64,000 nucleotides of DNA. Source: Thalassovita aquimarina. GTDB lineage: Bacteria > Pseudomonadota > Alphaproteobacteria > Rhodobacterales > Rhodobacteraceae. A program made the translations under genes and the position numbers. Numbering within the stretch: the stretch's first letter is position 1; every line of letters begins with the position of its first letter. The notes beneath the pieces are model-generated. The model ran no database searches, had not been told where the DNA came from, and was given only the letters and a program-made list of their open reading frames with translations. Shown piece after piece: positions 55,184 through 64,000 of this stretch. The stretch covers positions 62,001 to 126,000 of the forward strand of contig NZ_JADMKU010000003.1 of NCBI RefSeq assembly GCF_018219815.1. The letters are read 5' to 3'.

Positions 55184-56248
55184 ATGGATGACGGCAAGAA
55201 CATTCTGGCACAGATGAACGATCGGTCGCGCGAAGTGTTTCGCCGCGTCGTCGAAAGCTATCTGTCGAGCGGCGATCCGGTCGGGTCGCGCAGCCTGACC
55301 CGTGAAATGAGCGAAAAGGTCAGCGCTGCCACGATCCGCAACGTGATGCAGGATCTGGAATTCATGGGCCTGCTGGACAGCCCGCATGTGTCCGCCGGGC
55401 GGGTGCCGACTCAGATCGGCCTGCGGATGTTCGTCGACGGGTTGCTGGAAGTGCGCGATCTGGATCAATCCGACCGCCAGAAGCTGGATGAAACCGTCAG
55501 CAGCAATGCAGGCGACGTGCCCGACATCCTGAACCGGGTCAGCACCGCCTTGTCCGGCGTGACACGGGGGGCATCGCTGGTCCTGGCGCCGAAGCATGAA
55601 GCGCCGATCAAGCATGTCGAATTCGTGTCGCTGGGCGCGGACCGGGCGCTGGTGGTTCTGGTGTTTGCCGACGGCCACGTCGAAAACCGCCTGTTCACCC
55701 CGCCGGCCGGGCAAACCCCGTCCTCGATGCGGGAGGCGGCGAATTTCGTCAATGCCCTGGTCGAAGGCAAAACGCTGAGCGAACTGAGCGGCGCGATCCG
55801 GCAGCAGATCGATGAGCGGCGGCAGGAAATCGATGTTCTGGCGCGCGACCTGGTGGAAAGCGGGCTGGCGCTGTGGGATGGCGACGGCGACGAACATGAA
55901 CGCCTGATCGTGCGGGGCCGGTCGAATCTGTTGCAGGGCGAGGGCGGAGAAGAGGACCTGGACCGCATCCGGAGCCTGTTCGATGACCTGGAACGCAAGC
56001 GGGACATTGCCGATTTCCTTGATCTGACCGAAGCAGGCGATGGCGTGCGGATTTTTATCGGCTCGGAGAACAAACTTTTCTCACTTTCGGGTTCCTCTTT
56101 GGTGGTGTCTCCCTATATGAACGCTGATCGTAAGATAGTCGGTGCGGTCGGGGTCATCGGGCCCACACGCCTCAATTATGGGCGGATCGTGCCGATTGTG
56201 GACTATACGGCACAGCTGGTTGGACGGATGATTTCCGACCGCAGCTAA
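55184..56248 (+). CDS. hrcA: Heat-inducible transcription repressor HrcA
   Basis: A 354-residue repressor that binds CIRCE operators upstream of chaperonin genes. The N-terminal winged helix reads [20 protein letters not shown] followed by [11 protein letters not shown] and [18 protein letters not shown]; the C-terminus has [21 protein letters not shown] use ATG 55184 ([15 protein letters not shown]) for length and promoter reasons; ATG 55160 adds eight residues. It is in an operon with grpE. Confidence 0.95.
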   Translation: MDDGKNILAQMNDRSREVFRRVVESYLSSGDPVGSRSLTREMSEKVSAATIRNVMQDLEFMGLLDSPHVSAGRVPTQIGLRMFVDGLLEVRDLDQSDRQKLDETVSSNAGDVPDILNRVSTALSGVTRGASLVLAPKHEAPIKHVEFVSLGADRALVVLVFADGHVENRLFTPPAGQTPSSMREAANFVNALVEGKTLSELSGAIRQQIDERRQEIDVLARDLVESGLALWDGDGDEHERLIVRGRSNLLQGEGGEEDLDRIRSLFDDLERKRDIADFLDLTEAGDGVRIFIGSENKLFSLSGSSLVVSPYMNADRKIVGAVGVIGPTRLNYGRIVPIVDYTAQLVGRMISDRS

Positions 56249-56264
56249 AGTTGGAAGGTGGCAC

Positions 56265-56819
56265 ATGCCCAAGGAAAACGAATTTCTCGACGATATCGAG
56301 GCCGCCGAGGCCGAAGCCTTTGCCGAGGAAGAAACCGAGATCACGGACGAGGCAGCCGAAATCGACGCCTTGCGCACCGAGCGTGACGATTACAAGGACA
56401 AGTTCATGCGCGCCCTGGCGGATGCGGAAAATTCCCGCAAGCGCGCCGACAAGCAGCGCCGCGAAGCCGAACAGTACGGCGGGTCGAAGCTGTCCCGCGA
56501 CATGCTGCCGGTGTTCGACAACTTGAAACGCGCGATGGATGCGGTGACCGATGAACAGCGCGAACAGATGGGCGCGATGATCGAAGGGATCGAACTGACC
56601 ATGCGCGAATTGCTGAACGTGTTCAAAAAACATGGGATCGAAGTGATTTCGCCGGAAATCGGCGACAAGTTCGACCCGCAGGTGCACGAAGCGATGTTCG
56701 AAGCCCCGGTGCCGAACACGGTGGCGGGCGAAATCATTCAGGTTTCCGCCGACGGTTTCATGCTGCACGATCGCCTGCTGCGCCCGGCGCAGGTCGGCGT
56801 GTCGTCCAATCCCGGCTAA
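56265..56819 (+). CDS. grpE: Nucleotide exchange factor GrpE
   Basis: A 184-residue DnaK co-chaperone. The acidic N-terminal region leads into a long helix (DALRTERDDYKDKFMRALAD) and the C-terminal beta domain with FDPQVHEAMFEAP, then GEIIQVSADGFMLHDRLLRP. It lies 16 bases after hrcA with GGAAGGTGG before the ATG. An intrinsic terminator follows. Confidence 0.97.
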   Translation: MPKENEFLDDIEAAEAEAFAEEETEITDEAAEIDALRTERDDYKDKFMRALADAENSRKRADKQRREAEQYGGSKLSRDMLPVFDNLKRAMDAVTDEQREQMGAMIEGIELTMRELLNVFKKHGIEVISPEIGDKFDPQVHEAMFEAPVPNTVAGEIIQVSADGFMLHDRLLRPAQVGVSSNPG

Positions 56820-56840
56820 ACAGAAGACCGCAGTCATGTT

Positions 56841-56871
56841 AAAAGGCCCCCATTCTTTTGGGGGCTTTTTT
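56841..56871 (+). terminator. Intrinsic terminator after grpE
   Basis: GCCCCC (56846-56851), loop ATTCTTTT, GGGGGC (56860-56865), then TTTTTT, with AAAA before. The A-run and T-run extend the stem. It overlaps the leader, or possibly the first codons, of the downstream TPM gene. Confidence 0.85.
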
Positions 56872-56874
56872 GTT

Positions 56875-57918
56875 TTGAAACACCTCATAGCTTTTCTTTT
56901 CCTGGGCCTTTCCGCGATTGCCGCGCAGGCGCAGACCTATCCCGACTACACAGAGATTTATGTGAACGACCTTGCCGGCCTGCTGCCGGAACAGGACGAG
57001 GACCGCATTCGAGACAAGCTGAAGGAATTGCGCGTCGCGCGCGGTATCGAGTTTACCGTGGTCACCATCTACAGGATGTCGGATTACGGGCATCAAGGCG
57101 GCATCGAACCCTTCGCCACCGGGCTCTTCAACTACTGGGCCGTCGGCAATGCCGAACGCAATGACGGTGTGATGCTGCTGGTGGCGCGGTATGACCGGAA
57201 ATTACGGATCGAGGTGGGATCCGGCTACGGCGTATCGAAAAACGCCCCGATGCAGCGGATCATCGACGAAGAGATCGTTCCCAGCTTCAAGCGCGACGAC
57301 TATGTGACGGGGATCGAGGACGGGGTGGATGCGGTGATTTTCGATCTCACCGGCAGCTTTCCCGGGGAATACGACGCCAACCTCGCGCAAAAGGCGCTGA
57401 GCCGGGGCAGGCGGTTCCTCGATTGGATAGGCGGCTGGATTTTCGTGATCCTGGCGCCGTTGCTGGGCTTTCCGGTGCAGGCGTACCGCCGATGGCAGCG
57501 CAACAAGCCGCGGATTTGCCCGAATGACGGGTCGCGGATGGAACGGCTGGACGAAGGATGGGACGACAAACACCTGCAAAAAGGCCAGATCACCGAAGAG
57601 GAACTGAAAAGCGTCGATTACGATGTCTGGCAATGCCCGAAATGCGACCACGTGACGATCGAAGCCTACAAGGCCTGGTTCAGCCGCTATTCCGCCTGCC
57701 GGTCCTGCGGATACAAGACGGTCGAAGGCGATACCGAGATTCTGCAAGCCGCGACCACCGCGTCGACCGGTACGAAACGGATCGATTACCATTGCCTGAA
57801 TTGCGACGACCGCTGGTCGGTGACGCGGATCATTCCACGCAAATCTTCCTCCAGTTCGTCCAGCGGGTCCTTCGGTGGAGGATCATCCAGCGGCGGCGGC
57901 GCCAGCGGCAGCTGGTGA
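56875..57918 (+). CDS. TPM-domain (YgcG-like) membrane protein
   Basis: A 347-residue exported protein from TTG 56875 (read as MKHLIAFLFLGLSAIAAQA, a good signal peptide). A TPM domain (about 22-155) contains IYVNDLAGLLPEQDEDRI and VGSGYGVSKNAPMQRIIDE. Then come one membrane segment (GGWIFVILAPLLGFPVQA), two cysteine-pair zinc ribbons (CPKCDHV, CRSCGYK) and a C-terminal Ser/Gly tail ending GASGSW, typical of this family. The ATG at 56836 is in frame but would put the terminator hairpin inside the gene and spoil the signal peptide. It abuts the mutS stop. Confidence 0.88.
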   Translation: MKHLIAFLFLGLSAIAAQAQTYPDYTEIYVNDLAGLLPEQDEDRIRDKLKELRVARGIEFTVVTIYRMSDYGHQGGIEPFATGLFNYWAVGNAERNDGVMLLVARYDRKLRIEVGSGYGVSKNAPMQRIIDEEIVPSFKRDDYVTGIEDGVDAVIFDLTGSFPGEYDANLAQKALSRGRRFLDWIGGWIFVILAPLLGFPVQAYRRWQRNKPRICPNDGSRMERLDEGWDDKHLQKGQITEEELKSVDYDVWQCPKCDHVTIEAYKAWFSRYSACRSCGYKTVEGDTEILQAATTASTGTKRIDYHCLNCDDRWSVTRIIPRKSSSSSSSGSFGGGSSSGGGASGSW

Positions 57919-60558
57919 TCAGCCTGCTTTCAGCGCTTTCAACTCATAGATCAGGTTCAATGCCTCGCGCGGGGTAAGTTCGTCGGGGATGATGCCATCC
58001 AGTCTCTGTTCCAGCGGATCGGGGCCCTTTTGCGTGGCAGGGGCAGGGGCGGGCGCGGCGGAAAACAGCGGCAGATCGTCGATCACCGCCTGTTTCTTGC
58101 CGCCTTCCCGTTCGCCCTTTTCCAGCGCGTCCAGAACCACCCGCGCGCGTTCCACCACCGCATCGGGCAGGCCGGCCAGTTTCGCCACCTGCACACCATA
58201 GGACCGGTCGGCGGCGCCTTTGCGCACCTCATGCAGGAAAATCACCTCGCCTTCGAATTCCTTCACCGCGACGGTGGCGTTTTCCACCCCGTCGAGCTTC
58301 GCCGCGAGGTTGGTCAATTCGTGGTAATGGGTGGCGAAAAGCGCCCGGCAGCGGTTCACGTCATGCAGATGTTCCAGCGTCGCCCAGGCGATGGACAGCC
58401 CGTCATAGGTCGCCGTGCCACGCCCGATTTCGTCGAGGATCACCAGCGCCCGGTCGTCGGCCTGATTGAGGATCACGGCGGTTTCCACCATTTCCACCAT
58501 GAAGGTCGACCGCCCGCGCGCCAGGTCATCCGACGCGCCGACGCGGCTGAACAGCTGGCTGACCAGTCCAATCTCGGCTTTTCTTGCTGGCACATAGCTG
58601 CCCATCTGCGCCAGCAGCGCGATCAGCGCATTCTGCCTCAGGAAGGTCGATTTACCGGCCATGTTGGGGCCGGTCAGCAGCCAAATATCGGCGCCGTCGC
58701 TGCCCTCGGCCAGATCGCAATCATTGGCGATGAAGGGTGCGCCGCCCTGTTTCTTTAGTGCCTGTTCGACCACCGGGTGACGGCCGCCTTCGATGTGCAA
58801 TCTTCGGCTGTCATCTACCGTGGGCCGCGCCCAATCCTCGGACCGGGCCAGATCGGCCAGCGATGTGGCAAGGTCCAGTTCCGCCAGCGCGCGCGAGGCG
58901 ACGCTGATCTGGTCGGCGTGGGTCAGGATGGCCTGACGCAGGGTTTCGAACAGACGCTTTTCGATCTCCAGCGCCCGGCCGCCCGCGTTCAGGATCTTGG
59001 TTTCCATTTCCGACAGCGGCACGGTGGTGAAACGGACCTGGTTTGCCGTGGTCTGCCGGTGCTTGAACGTGTTGGACAGCGGTTCCGACAGCATCTTGTC
59101 GGCATGGGTCGCGGTGACCTCGACGAAGTACCCCAGAACGTTGTTGTGCTTGATCTTGAGCGAGGAAATGCCGGTTTCCTGCTGGTATTGAGCCTGCATC
59201 TGCGCGATCACGCCGCGGCCTTCGTCGCGCAACTGGCGCATTTCGTCGAGTTCTTCGTCGAAACCCGGCGCTATGAACCCGCCATCGCGGGCCAGCAGCG
59301 GCGGTTCGGCGATCAGCGCCTGATCCAGCAGGTCCAGCAATTCGTCATGGCCCACCAGCGCGCCAGCGGCATCCTTCAGCAGCGCAGGCAGGTCGAGCGG
59401 CGAGATGTGTTGCGAAATCTGCCCGGCCTGATCCAGCCCGTTGCGGATCGCCGCCAGATCGCGCGGCCCGCCACGATCCAACCCCAGCCGCGACAGGGCG
59501 CGATCCAGATCGGGCACCTTGCGCAGCTCGTCACGCAGCTCGGCCCGCATTCGACCCTGTTCCACCGCAAAATCCACTGCAGCCAGCCGGTCATGGATCA
59601 CCGACAGCACGCGCGAGGGGCTGGATACCCGCCGTTCCAGCAACCGCGCGCCCGCGGCGGTGACGGTGCGGTCGATGGTGGCCAGCAGAGAACCGGCTCG
59701 TCCGCCGTTCATCGCGTGGGTCAGTTCCAGGTTGCGCCTTGTGGCTGCGTCGATCTGCATCACCCGCGCTTGCGCTTCGCGATGCGGTTTGCGCAACAGC
59801 GGCAGTTTGCCCTTCTGAGTGATTTCCAGATATTCGACCACGGCGCCCATCGCCGACACCTCGGCGCGGGAAAACTGGCCGAACGCGTCCAGCGACGACA
59901 CTTCGAACAGCGCGCACAGCCGTTTTTCGGCGCTGGTGCTGTCGAAAACGGCGCGAGACAGCGGGGTCAGGGATGCACCGGATTCAGACACTATTTCGGC
60001 CAAATCGGCCTCTTGCGCCTCGGACACCACGACCTCGGACGGCATCAACCGCGCCAATTCGGGGCCAAGCCGCACCGGGGGCAGCGGCATCACGTGGAAT
60101 TCCCCGGTCGAAATATCGACCCAGGCCAGCGCGGCTTCGTCCCGCACCAGAGCGTAGGCGCTGAGGAAATTGTGTCGCCGGGCCTCCAGAAGGGATTCCT
60201 CGGTCAGCGTCCCGGGGGTCACCAGCCGCACCACTTCGCGCCGCACCACGGATTTCGACCCGCGTTTCTTGGCCTCGGCCGGGTCTTCCATCTGTTCGCA
60301 GACGGCGACGCGGAATCCCTTGCGGATCAGGGTCAGCAAGTAGCCTTCGGCGGAATGCACCGGCACGCCGCACATCGGGATGTCTTCGCCCGCGTGCTTG
60401 CCGCGCTTGGTTAAAGCGATGTCCAGCGCCTCGGATGCGGCGACCGCATCGTCGAAGAACATCTCGTAAAAATCGCCCATCCGGTAGAACAGAAGCGCGT
60501 CCTTATGCGCGTCCTTGATTTCCAGATATTGCGCCATCATGGGCGTTACTGCTGACAC
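57919..60558 (-). CDS. mutS: DNA mismatch repair protein MutS
   Basis: An 879-residue mismatch-recognition ATPase. The mismatch-binding Phe-x-Glu lies in [17 protein letters not shown] near residue 34. The ATPase has [16 protein letters not shown] as Walker [21 protein letters not shown] as Walker B/signature and [13 protein letters not shown]. It starts at GTG 60558 with GGGGG upstream; ATG 60540 is possible. It is divergent from maeB. Confidence 0.98.
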   Translation of the reverse strand: MSAVTPMMAQYLEIKDAHKDALLFYRMGDFYEMFFDDAVAASEALDIALTKRGKHAGEDIPMCGVPVHSAEGYLLTLIRKGFRVAVCEQMEDPAEAKKRGSKSVVRREVVRLVTPGTLTEESLLEARRHNFLSAYALVRDEAALAWVDISTGEFHVMPLPPVRLGPELARLMPSEVVVSEAQEADLAEIVSESGASLTPLSRAVFDSTSAEKRLCALFEVSSLDAFGQFSRAEVSAMGAVVEYLEITQKGKLPLLRKPHREAQARVMQIDAATRRNLELTHAMNGGRAGSLLATIDRTVTAAGARLLERRVSSPSRVLSVIHDRLAAVDFAVEQGRMRAELRDELRKVPDLDRALSRLGLDRGGPRDLAAIRNGLDQAGQISQHISPLDLPALLKDAAGALVGHDELLDLLDQALIAEPPLLARDGGFIAPGFDEELDEMRQLRDEGRGVIAQMQAQYQQETGISSLKIKHNNVLGYFVEVTATHADKMLSEPLSNTFKHRQTTANQVRFTTVPLSEMETKILNAGGRALEIEKRLFETLRQAILTHADQISVASRALAELDLATSLADLARSEDWARPTVDDSRRLHIEGGRHPVVEQALKKQGGAPFIANDCDLAEGSDGADIWLLTGPNMAGKSTFLRQNALIALLAQMGSYVPARKAEIGLVSQLFSRVGASDDLARGRSTFMVEMVETAVILNQADDRALVILDEIGRGTATYDGLSIAWATLEHLHDVNRCRALFATHYHELTNLAAKLDGVENATVAVKEFEGEVIFLHEVRKGAADRSYGVQVAKLAGLPDAVVERARVVLDALEKGEREGGKKQAVIDDLPLFSAAPAPAPATQKGPDPLEQRLDGIIPDELTPREALNLIYELKALKAG

Positions 60559-60691
60559 GATTTACCCCCGTTTCGTTTCGGCAGACCTTACAAATCACGG
60601 GACCGGGACGAAAGGCGAAAACGTGTTTCTGTTGAGACGCGGGCGTTCCCGCTGTAAGAGGCTTCGACTACATTAATTTCAGGCCAGACAG

Positions 60692-62947
60692 ATGACAAAG
60701 CAGAAAGTTACCCCGGAAGAGGCCTTGGCCTTCCATTTGGAACCAACCCCCGGGAAATTCGAAATCACCGCGACCGTACCGATGACCACGCAGCGCGACC
60801 TGTCCCTGGCCTATTCCCCCGGCGTCGCGGTGCCCTGCGAAGCGATCGCGGAAAATCCCGAAACGGCCTACGATTACACCAACAAGGGCAACCTCGTTGC
60901 GGTGATTTCCAACGGCACCGCCGTTCTGGGCCTGGGCAATCTGGGTGCGCTGGCCTCGAAACCGGTGATGGAAGGCAAGGCGGTGCTGTTCAAGCGTTTC
61001 GCCGACGTCAATTCCATCGATATCGAACTGGATAGCGAGGATCCCGAAGAAATCATCAAGGCGGTGAAGCTGATGGGGCCGACCTTCGGTGGCATCAACC
61101 TCGAGGACATCAAGGCGCCGGAATGCTTCATCATCGAACAGCGCCTGAAGGAAGAAATGGATATTCCGGTCTTCCACGACGACCAGCACGGCACGGCGGT
61201 GATCTGTGCGGCGGGTCTGATCAATGCGCTGCATATCTCGGGCAAGAAGATCGAGGATGTGAAAATCGTGCTGAACGGCGCGGGTGCTGCCGGGATCGCC
61301 TGTATCGAGTTGTTGAAGACGATGGGCGCGAAGCATCAGAACTGCATCGTGTGCGACACCAAGGGTGTGATTTACCAGGGCCGGACCGAGGGCATGAACC
61401 AGTGGAAATCGGCCCATGCGGTGAAAACCGACCTGCGCACGCTGGACGAAGCGATGAAGGGCGCCGACGTGTTCCTTGGCGTGTCGGTCAAGGGAGCGGT
61501 GACGCCCGAAATGGTCGAAGCGATGGCCGACAACCCGGTGATCTTCGCCATGGCGAACCCCGATCCCGAGATTACCCCGGAAGAGGCCCACGCGGTACGC
61601 GCCGATGCCATCGTGGCGACGGGGCGGTCGGATTATCCCAACCAGGTCAACAACGTGCTGGGCTTCCCCTACCTGTTCCGCGGTGCGCTGGATATCCACG
61701 CCCGCGCGATCAATGACGAAATGAAGATCGCCTGCGCCGAAGCGCTGGCGAAACTGGCCCGCGAAGACGTGCCGGACGAGGTCGCGATGGCCTATGGCAA
61801 GGCGCTGACCTTCGGGCGCGATTACATCATCCCGACGCCGTTCGATCCGCGGCTGATCCACACCATCCCGCCGGCGGTGGCCAAGGCGGGCATGGATACC
61901 GGCGCGGCACGCCGCCCGATCATTGACATGGATGCCTATGAGGTGTCGCTGAAATCGCGGATGGACCCGACCGCAAACGTGATGCGCGGCATCCATGCCC
62001 GCGCCCGCAAGGCGCAGGCACGGATGATTTTCGCCGAGGGCGACGATCCCCGCGTGTTGCGCGCCGCCGTACAGTATCAGCGGGCCGGCCTGGGCAAGGC
62101 GCTGGTGGTGGGCCGCGAACCGGATGTGAAACAGAAACTGGAAGCCGCCGGCATGGGCGACGCGGTGCGCGAACTGGAAGTCGTGAACGCCGCCAATACC
62201 CGGCATCTCGATACCTACAAGGATTTCCTGTACCGCCGCCTGCAGCGCAGGGGATTCGACCGGCACGACATTCACCGGCTGGCCGCGCGCGACCGGCATG
62301 TGTTTTCGTCGCTGATGCTGGCGCATGGCCATGGCGACGGGCTGATCACCGGGGCGACGCGGAAATCGGCGCATGTGCTGAAGCTGATCAACCACGTGTT
62401 CGACGCCGATGCCGAACACGGCGCAGTGGGCGTGACCGCGCTGTTGCACAAGGGCCGGATCGTCCTGATTTCGGATACATTGGTGCATGAATGGCCGGAC
62501 GAGGAAGACCTCGCCACCATCGCTCAACGGTCGGCGGATGTGGCGCGGCATCTGGGGCTGGAGCCGCGGGTGGCCTTCGTCAGTTTCTCGACCTTCGGAT
62601 ACCCGATATCGGAACGGGCCGAGAAGATGCACCTGGCCCCGGGTATGCTGGAAAAACGCGGCGTGGATTTCGAATTCGAAGGCGAAATGACCGTCGACGT
62701 GGCGTTGAACCCGAAAGCGGCCGAGGCCTATCCGTTCCAGCGGCTGACCGGCCCGGCCAATATCCTGGTGGTTCCGGCGCGGCATTCGGCGTCGATCTCG
62801 GTCAAGCTGATGCAGGAAATGGCGGGGGCGACCGTGGTCGGCCCGATCCTGTCAGGTGTCGATGAACCAATCCAGATCTGTTCGACCAACTCGACCGCGA
62901 ACGACATCCTGAACATGGCGCTGCTGGCCGCCTGCAAGATCGGATAA
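60692..62947 (+). CDS. maeB: NADP-dependent malic enzyme with phosphotransacetylase domain
   Basis: A 751-residue fusion. The N-terminal malic enzyme (about 1-425) has YSPGVAVPCEAIAENP, FHDDQHGTAVICAAGLINAL and the cofactor loop VLNGAGAAGIACIELLKTMG. The C-terminal domain (about 430-751) is a phosphotransacetylase homologue (MIFAEGDDPRVLRAA, ISFS-like FVSFSTFGYP), thought to bind acetyl-CoA as an allosteric regulator rather than to be catalytic. It decarboxylates malate to pyruvate with NADPH formation. A ribokinase follows 15 bases later. Confidence 0.97.
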   Translation: MTKQKVTPEEALAFHLEPTPGKFEITATVPMTTQRDLSLAYSPGVAVPCEAIAENPETAYDYTNKGNLVAVISNGTAVLGLGNLGALASKPVMEGKAVLFKRFADVNSIDIELDSEDPEEIIKAVKLMGPTFGGINLEDIKAPECFIIEQRLKEEMDIPVFHDDQHGTAVICAAGLINALHISGKKIEDVKIVLNGAGAAGIACIELLKTMGAKHQNCIVCDTKGVIYQGRTEGMNQWKSAHAVKTDLRTLDEAMKGADVFLGVSVKGAVTPEMVEAMADNPVIFAMANPDPEITPEEAHAVRADAIVATGRSDYPNQVNNVLGFPYLFRGALDIHARAINDEMKIACAEALAKLAREDVPDEVAMAYGKALTFGRDYIIPTPFDPRLIHTIPPAVAKAGMDTGAARRPIIDMDAYEVSLKSRMDPTANVMRGIHARARKAQARMIFAEGDDPRVLRAAVQYQRAGLGKALVVGREPDVKQKLEAAGMGDAVRELEVVNAANTRHLDTYKDFLYRRLQRRGFDRHDIHRLAARDRHVFSSLMLAHGHGDGLITGATRKSAHVLKLINHVFDADAEHGAVGVTALLHKGRIVLISDTLVHEWPDEEDLATIAQRSADVARHLGLEPRVAFVSFSTFGYPISERAEKMHLAPGMLEKRGVDFEFEGEMTVDVALNPKAAEAYPFQRLTGPANILVVPARHSASISVKLMQEMAGATVVGPILSGVDEPIQICSTNSTANDILNMALLAACKIG

Positions 62948-62962
62948 GGAAGGACCGCCCCG

Positions 62963-63838
62963 ATGACCATCTGGAACCTCGGGTCGATCAATTCCGACCA
63001 TTTCTACGGGGTCGACCATCTGCCGGAACCCGGCGAAACCGTTCTGTCCGAAACGATGGAACGGGGGCTGGGCGGCAAGGGGGCCAACATGTCGGTCGCC
63101 GCCGCCCGCGCCGCCGCCCATGTCAGCCATATCGGCGCGGTGGGACCGGACGGGCAATGGGCGGTCGACCGGCTGACCGAATACGGCGTCGATACGCGGC
63201 CCATCGCGCAGCTCGATACACCGACCGGGCACGCGGTGATCGCGCTGGATGCGGCGGGGGAAAATCACATCATCGTCTTCCCCGGCGCCAATCGTGAAAT
63301 TTCCCGCGATGCGATCGGCCTGGCTCTGTCCGAGGCCGCGCCGGGGGACATCCTGCTGATGCAGAACGAAACAAATGAACAGGCGTATGCAGCCGAAACA
63401 GGATCGAAACTGGGCCTGAAAGTGGCCTATGCCGCCGCGCCCTTTTCGGCGCAGGCGGTTCGGCAAGTTTTGCCTCATCTCGACATTCTGGTGCTCAACC
63501 ACATCGAAATGGCGCAACTGGTCGAGGAAACCGGTCTGCTGCCGGGGCCGAAGCTGGGCGTCGATACGGTGATCGTGACCAAGGGGGCCGCCGGCTGCGT
63601 GTTCTATGACCGGTCGAACGGGTTCGACGCGATAGGCTTCGATGCGATTCCGGTCGATGCGGTCGACACGACCGGGGCGGGGGACACCTTTACCGGCTAT
63701 TTCCTGGCCGGGATCGATCGCGGCATGGCGCCGGAAGAGGCGATCGGGACCGCGATCAAGGCTTCGGCGCTGATGGTGACGCGGCGGGGCACGGCGGATG
63801 TGATCCCGGACCTGAAAGAGGTTCTGGACTGGTCCTGA
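62963..63838 (+). CDS. rbsK: Ribokinase (PfkB family)
   Basis: A 291-residue sugar kinase. The N-terminal GGKGANMSVAAARAAAHVSH and GAVGPDGQWA match the ribokinase substrate region, VVFPGAN-type IIVFPGANREI follows, and the catalytic anion hole is DTTGAGDTFTGYF. Ribose is the usual substrate but related sugars are possible. AAGGAAGGA precedes the ATG. It probably shares a transcript with maeB. Confidence 0.9.
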   Translation: MTIWNLGSINSDHFYGVDHLPEPGETVLSETMERGLGGKGANMSVAAARAAAHVSHIGAVGPDGQWAVDRLTEYGVDTRPIAQLDTPTGHAVIALDAAGENHIIVFPGANREISRDAIGLALSEAAPGDILLMQNETNEQAYAAETGSKLGLKVAYAAAPFSAQAVRQVLPHLDILVLNHIEMAQLVEETGLLPGPKLGVDTVIVTKGAAGCVFYDRSNGFDAIGFDAIPVDAVDTTGAGDTFTGYFLAGIDRGMAPEEAIGTAIKASALMVTRRGTADVIPDLKEVLDWS

Positions 63839-63859
63839 ACGGCATCCCGGCACGGTTTT

Positions 63860-64000
63860 CTAGTGGTTGGCGAACGGCGCTGCGTCGCCCCATAGTTCGC
63901 GCACCCGCTGGTCGCGGCCGCAGGCATCGCGGTAGCGTTTATAGGCTTTCGACTGCTTGATCGGGCCGAAACGGGTCAGCACGCGCTTGTCGCCCTTGTA
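63860..64000 (-). CDS. C-terminal end of an unknown protein
   Basis: The minus-strand frame from the window edge to the TAG at 63860-63862 encodes 46 residues: starting YKGDKRVLTRFGPIKQSKAY and ending GDAAPFANH. It is basic and has strong coding character, but the family cannot be named from this piece. It converges on the ribokinase gene with a 21-base gap. Confidence 0.7.
   Translation of the reverse strand, partial: YKGDKRVLTRFGPIKQSKAYKRYRDACGRDQRVRELWGDAAPFANH

Noticed and set aside
58777-60414. 545-codon open frame antisense to mutS
   Set aside because: Shadow of MutS with no domain pattern and no ribosome site.
1-64000. CRISPR arrays, insertion sequences or prophage genes
   Set aside because: No regularly spaced repeats, transposase, integrase or phage structural genes were seen anywhere in the window.

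Overview
The window is a GC-rich alphaproteobacterial chromosome segment, most likely from the order Rhodobacterales (Roseobacter/Rhodobacter group). The evidence is gene content and order: rho-mnmE-mnmG-rsmG-parA-parB, maf-aroE-coaE-dnaQ, a Mic60/mitofilin gene in a haem operon, regB-senC-regA, alphaproteobacterial AddAB, AmgK-MurU, and malic enzyme fused to a phosphotransacetylase domain. I read every assignment from the sequence alone; no database search was run.

Layout. (1) 1-6447: a leftward cluster of an unknown protein, a BCCT carrier, an M19-dipeptidase-like protein, an aldehyde dehydrogenase and a LysR regulator, with a divergent RidA. It looks like an uptake and catabolic unit for a small, probably methylated nitrogen compound. 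Three matching TTCAG-N5-CTGAA dyads flank the regulator. (2) 6448-20200: gene-poor patch, tRNA-Thr(CGU), hemY-mic60-hemD leftward, tsaD-gpsA-yciI-EVE rightward, glmM, ahcY, a small secreted protein gene interrupted by an in-frame stop, an HD hydrolase and an acetyltransferase. (3) 20285-33525: redox two-component locus regA/senC/regB, a kinase-less PAS protein preceded by a full CtrA box, then a tightly overlapped operon tsaE-amgK-murU-addB-addA followed by trxA. (4) 33597-44895: hslV-membrane protein-hslU, a lipoprotein hydrolase, tim44-mltA-smr, fxsA-secB, and maf-aroE-coaE-dnaQ. (5) 44896-45333: an AT-rich gap with DnaA boxes between divergent maf and rho, which I read as the chromosomal replication origin. 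(6) 45334-53000: rho, mnmE, mnmG, rsmG, parA, parB with two perfect parS sites. (7) 52244-64000: hemW-rdgB-rph leftward, hrcA-grpE, a TPM-domain protein, mutS, maeB, a ribokinase and one truncated gene.

How it fits together. The centre is the origin and segregation hub: DnaA boxes, parS and ParAB, with genes mostly pointing away from the origin on both sides. Around it sit housekeeping operons with many 1-11 bp stop/start overlaps. The least explained parts are the catabolic cluster at the left edge, the CtrA-linked PAS protein, and several structured intergenic sequences, including two places where an intrinsic-terminator stem appears to double as the next gene's ribosome binding site.
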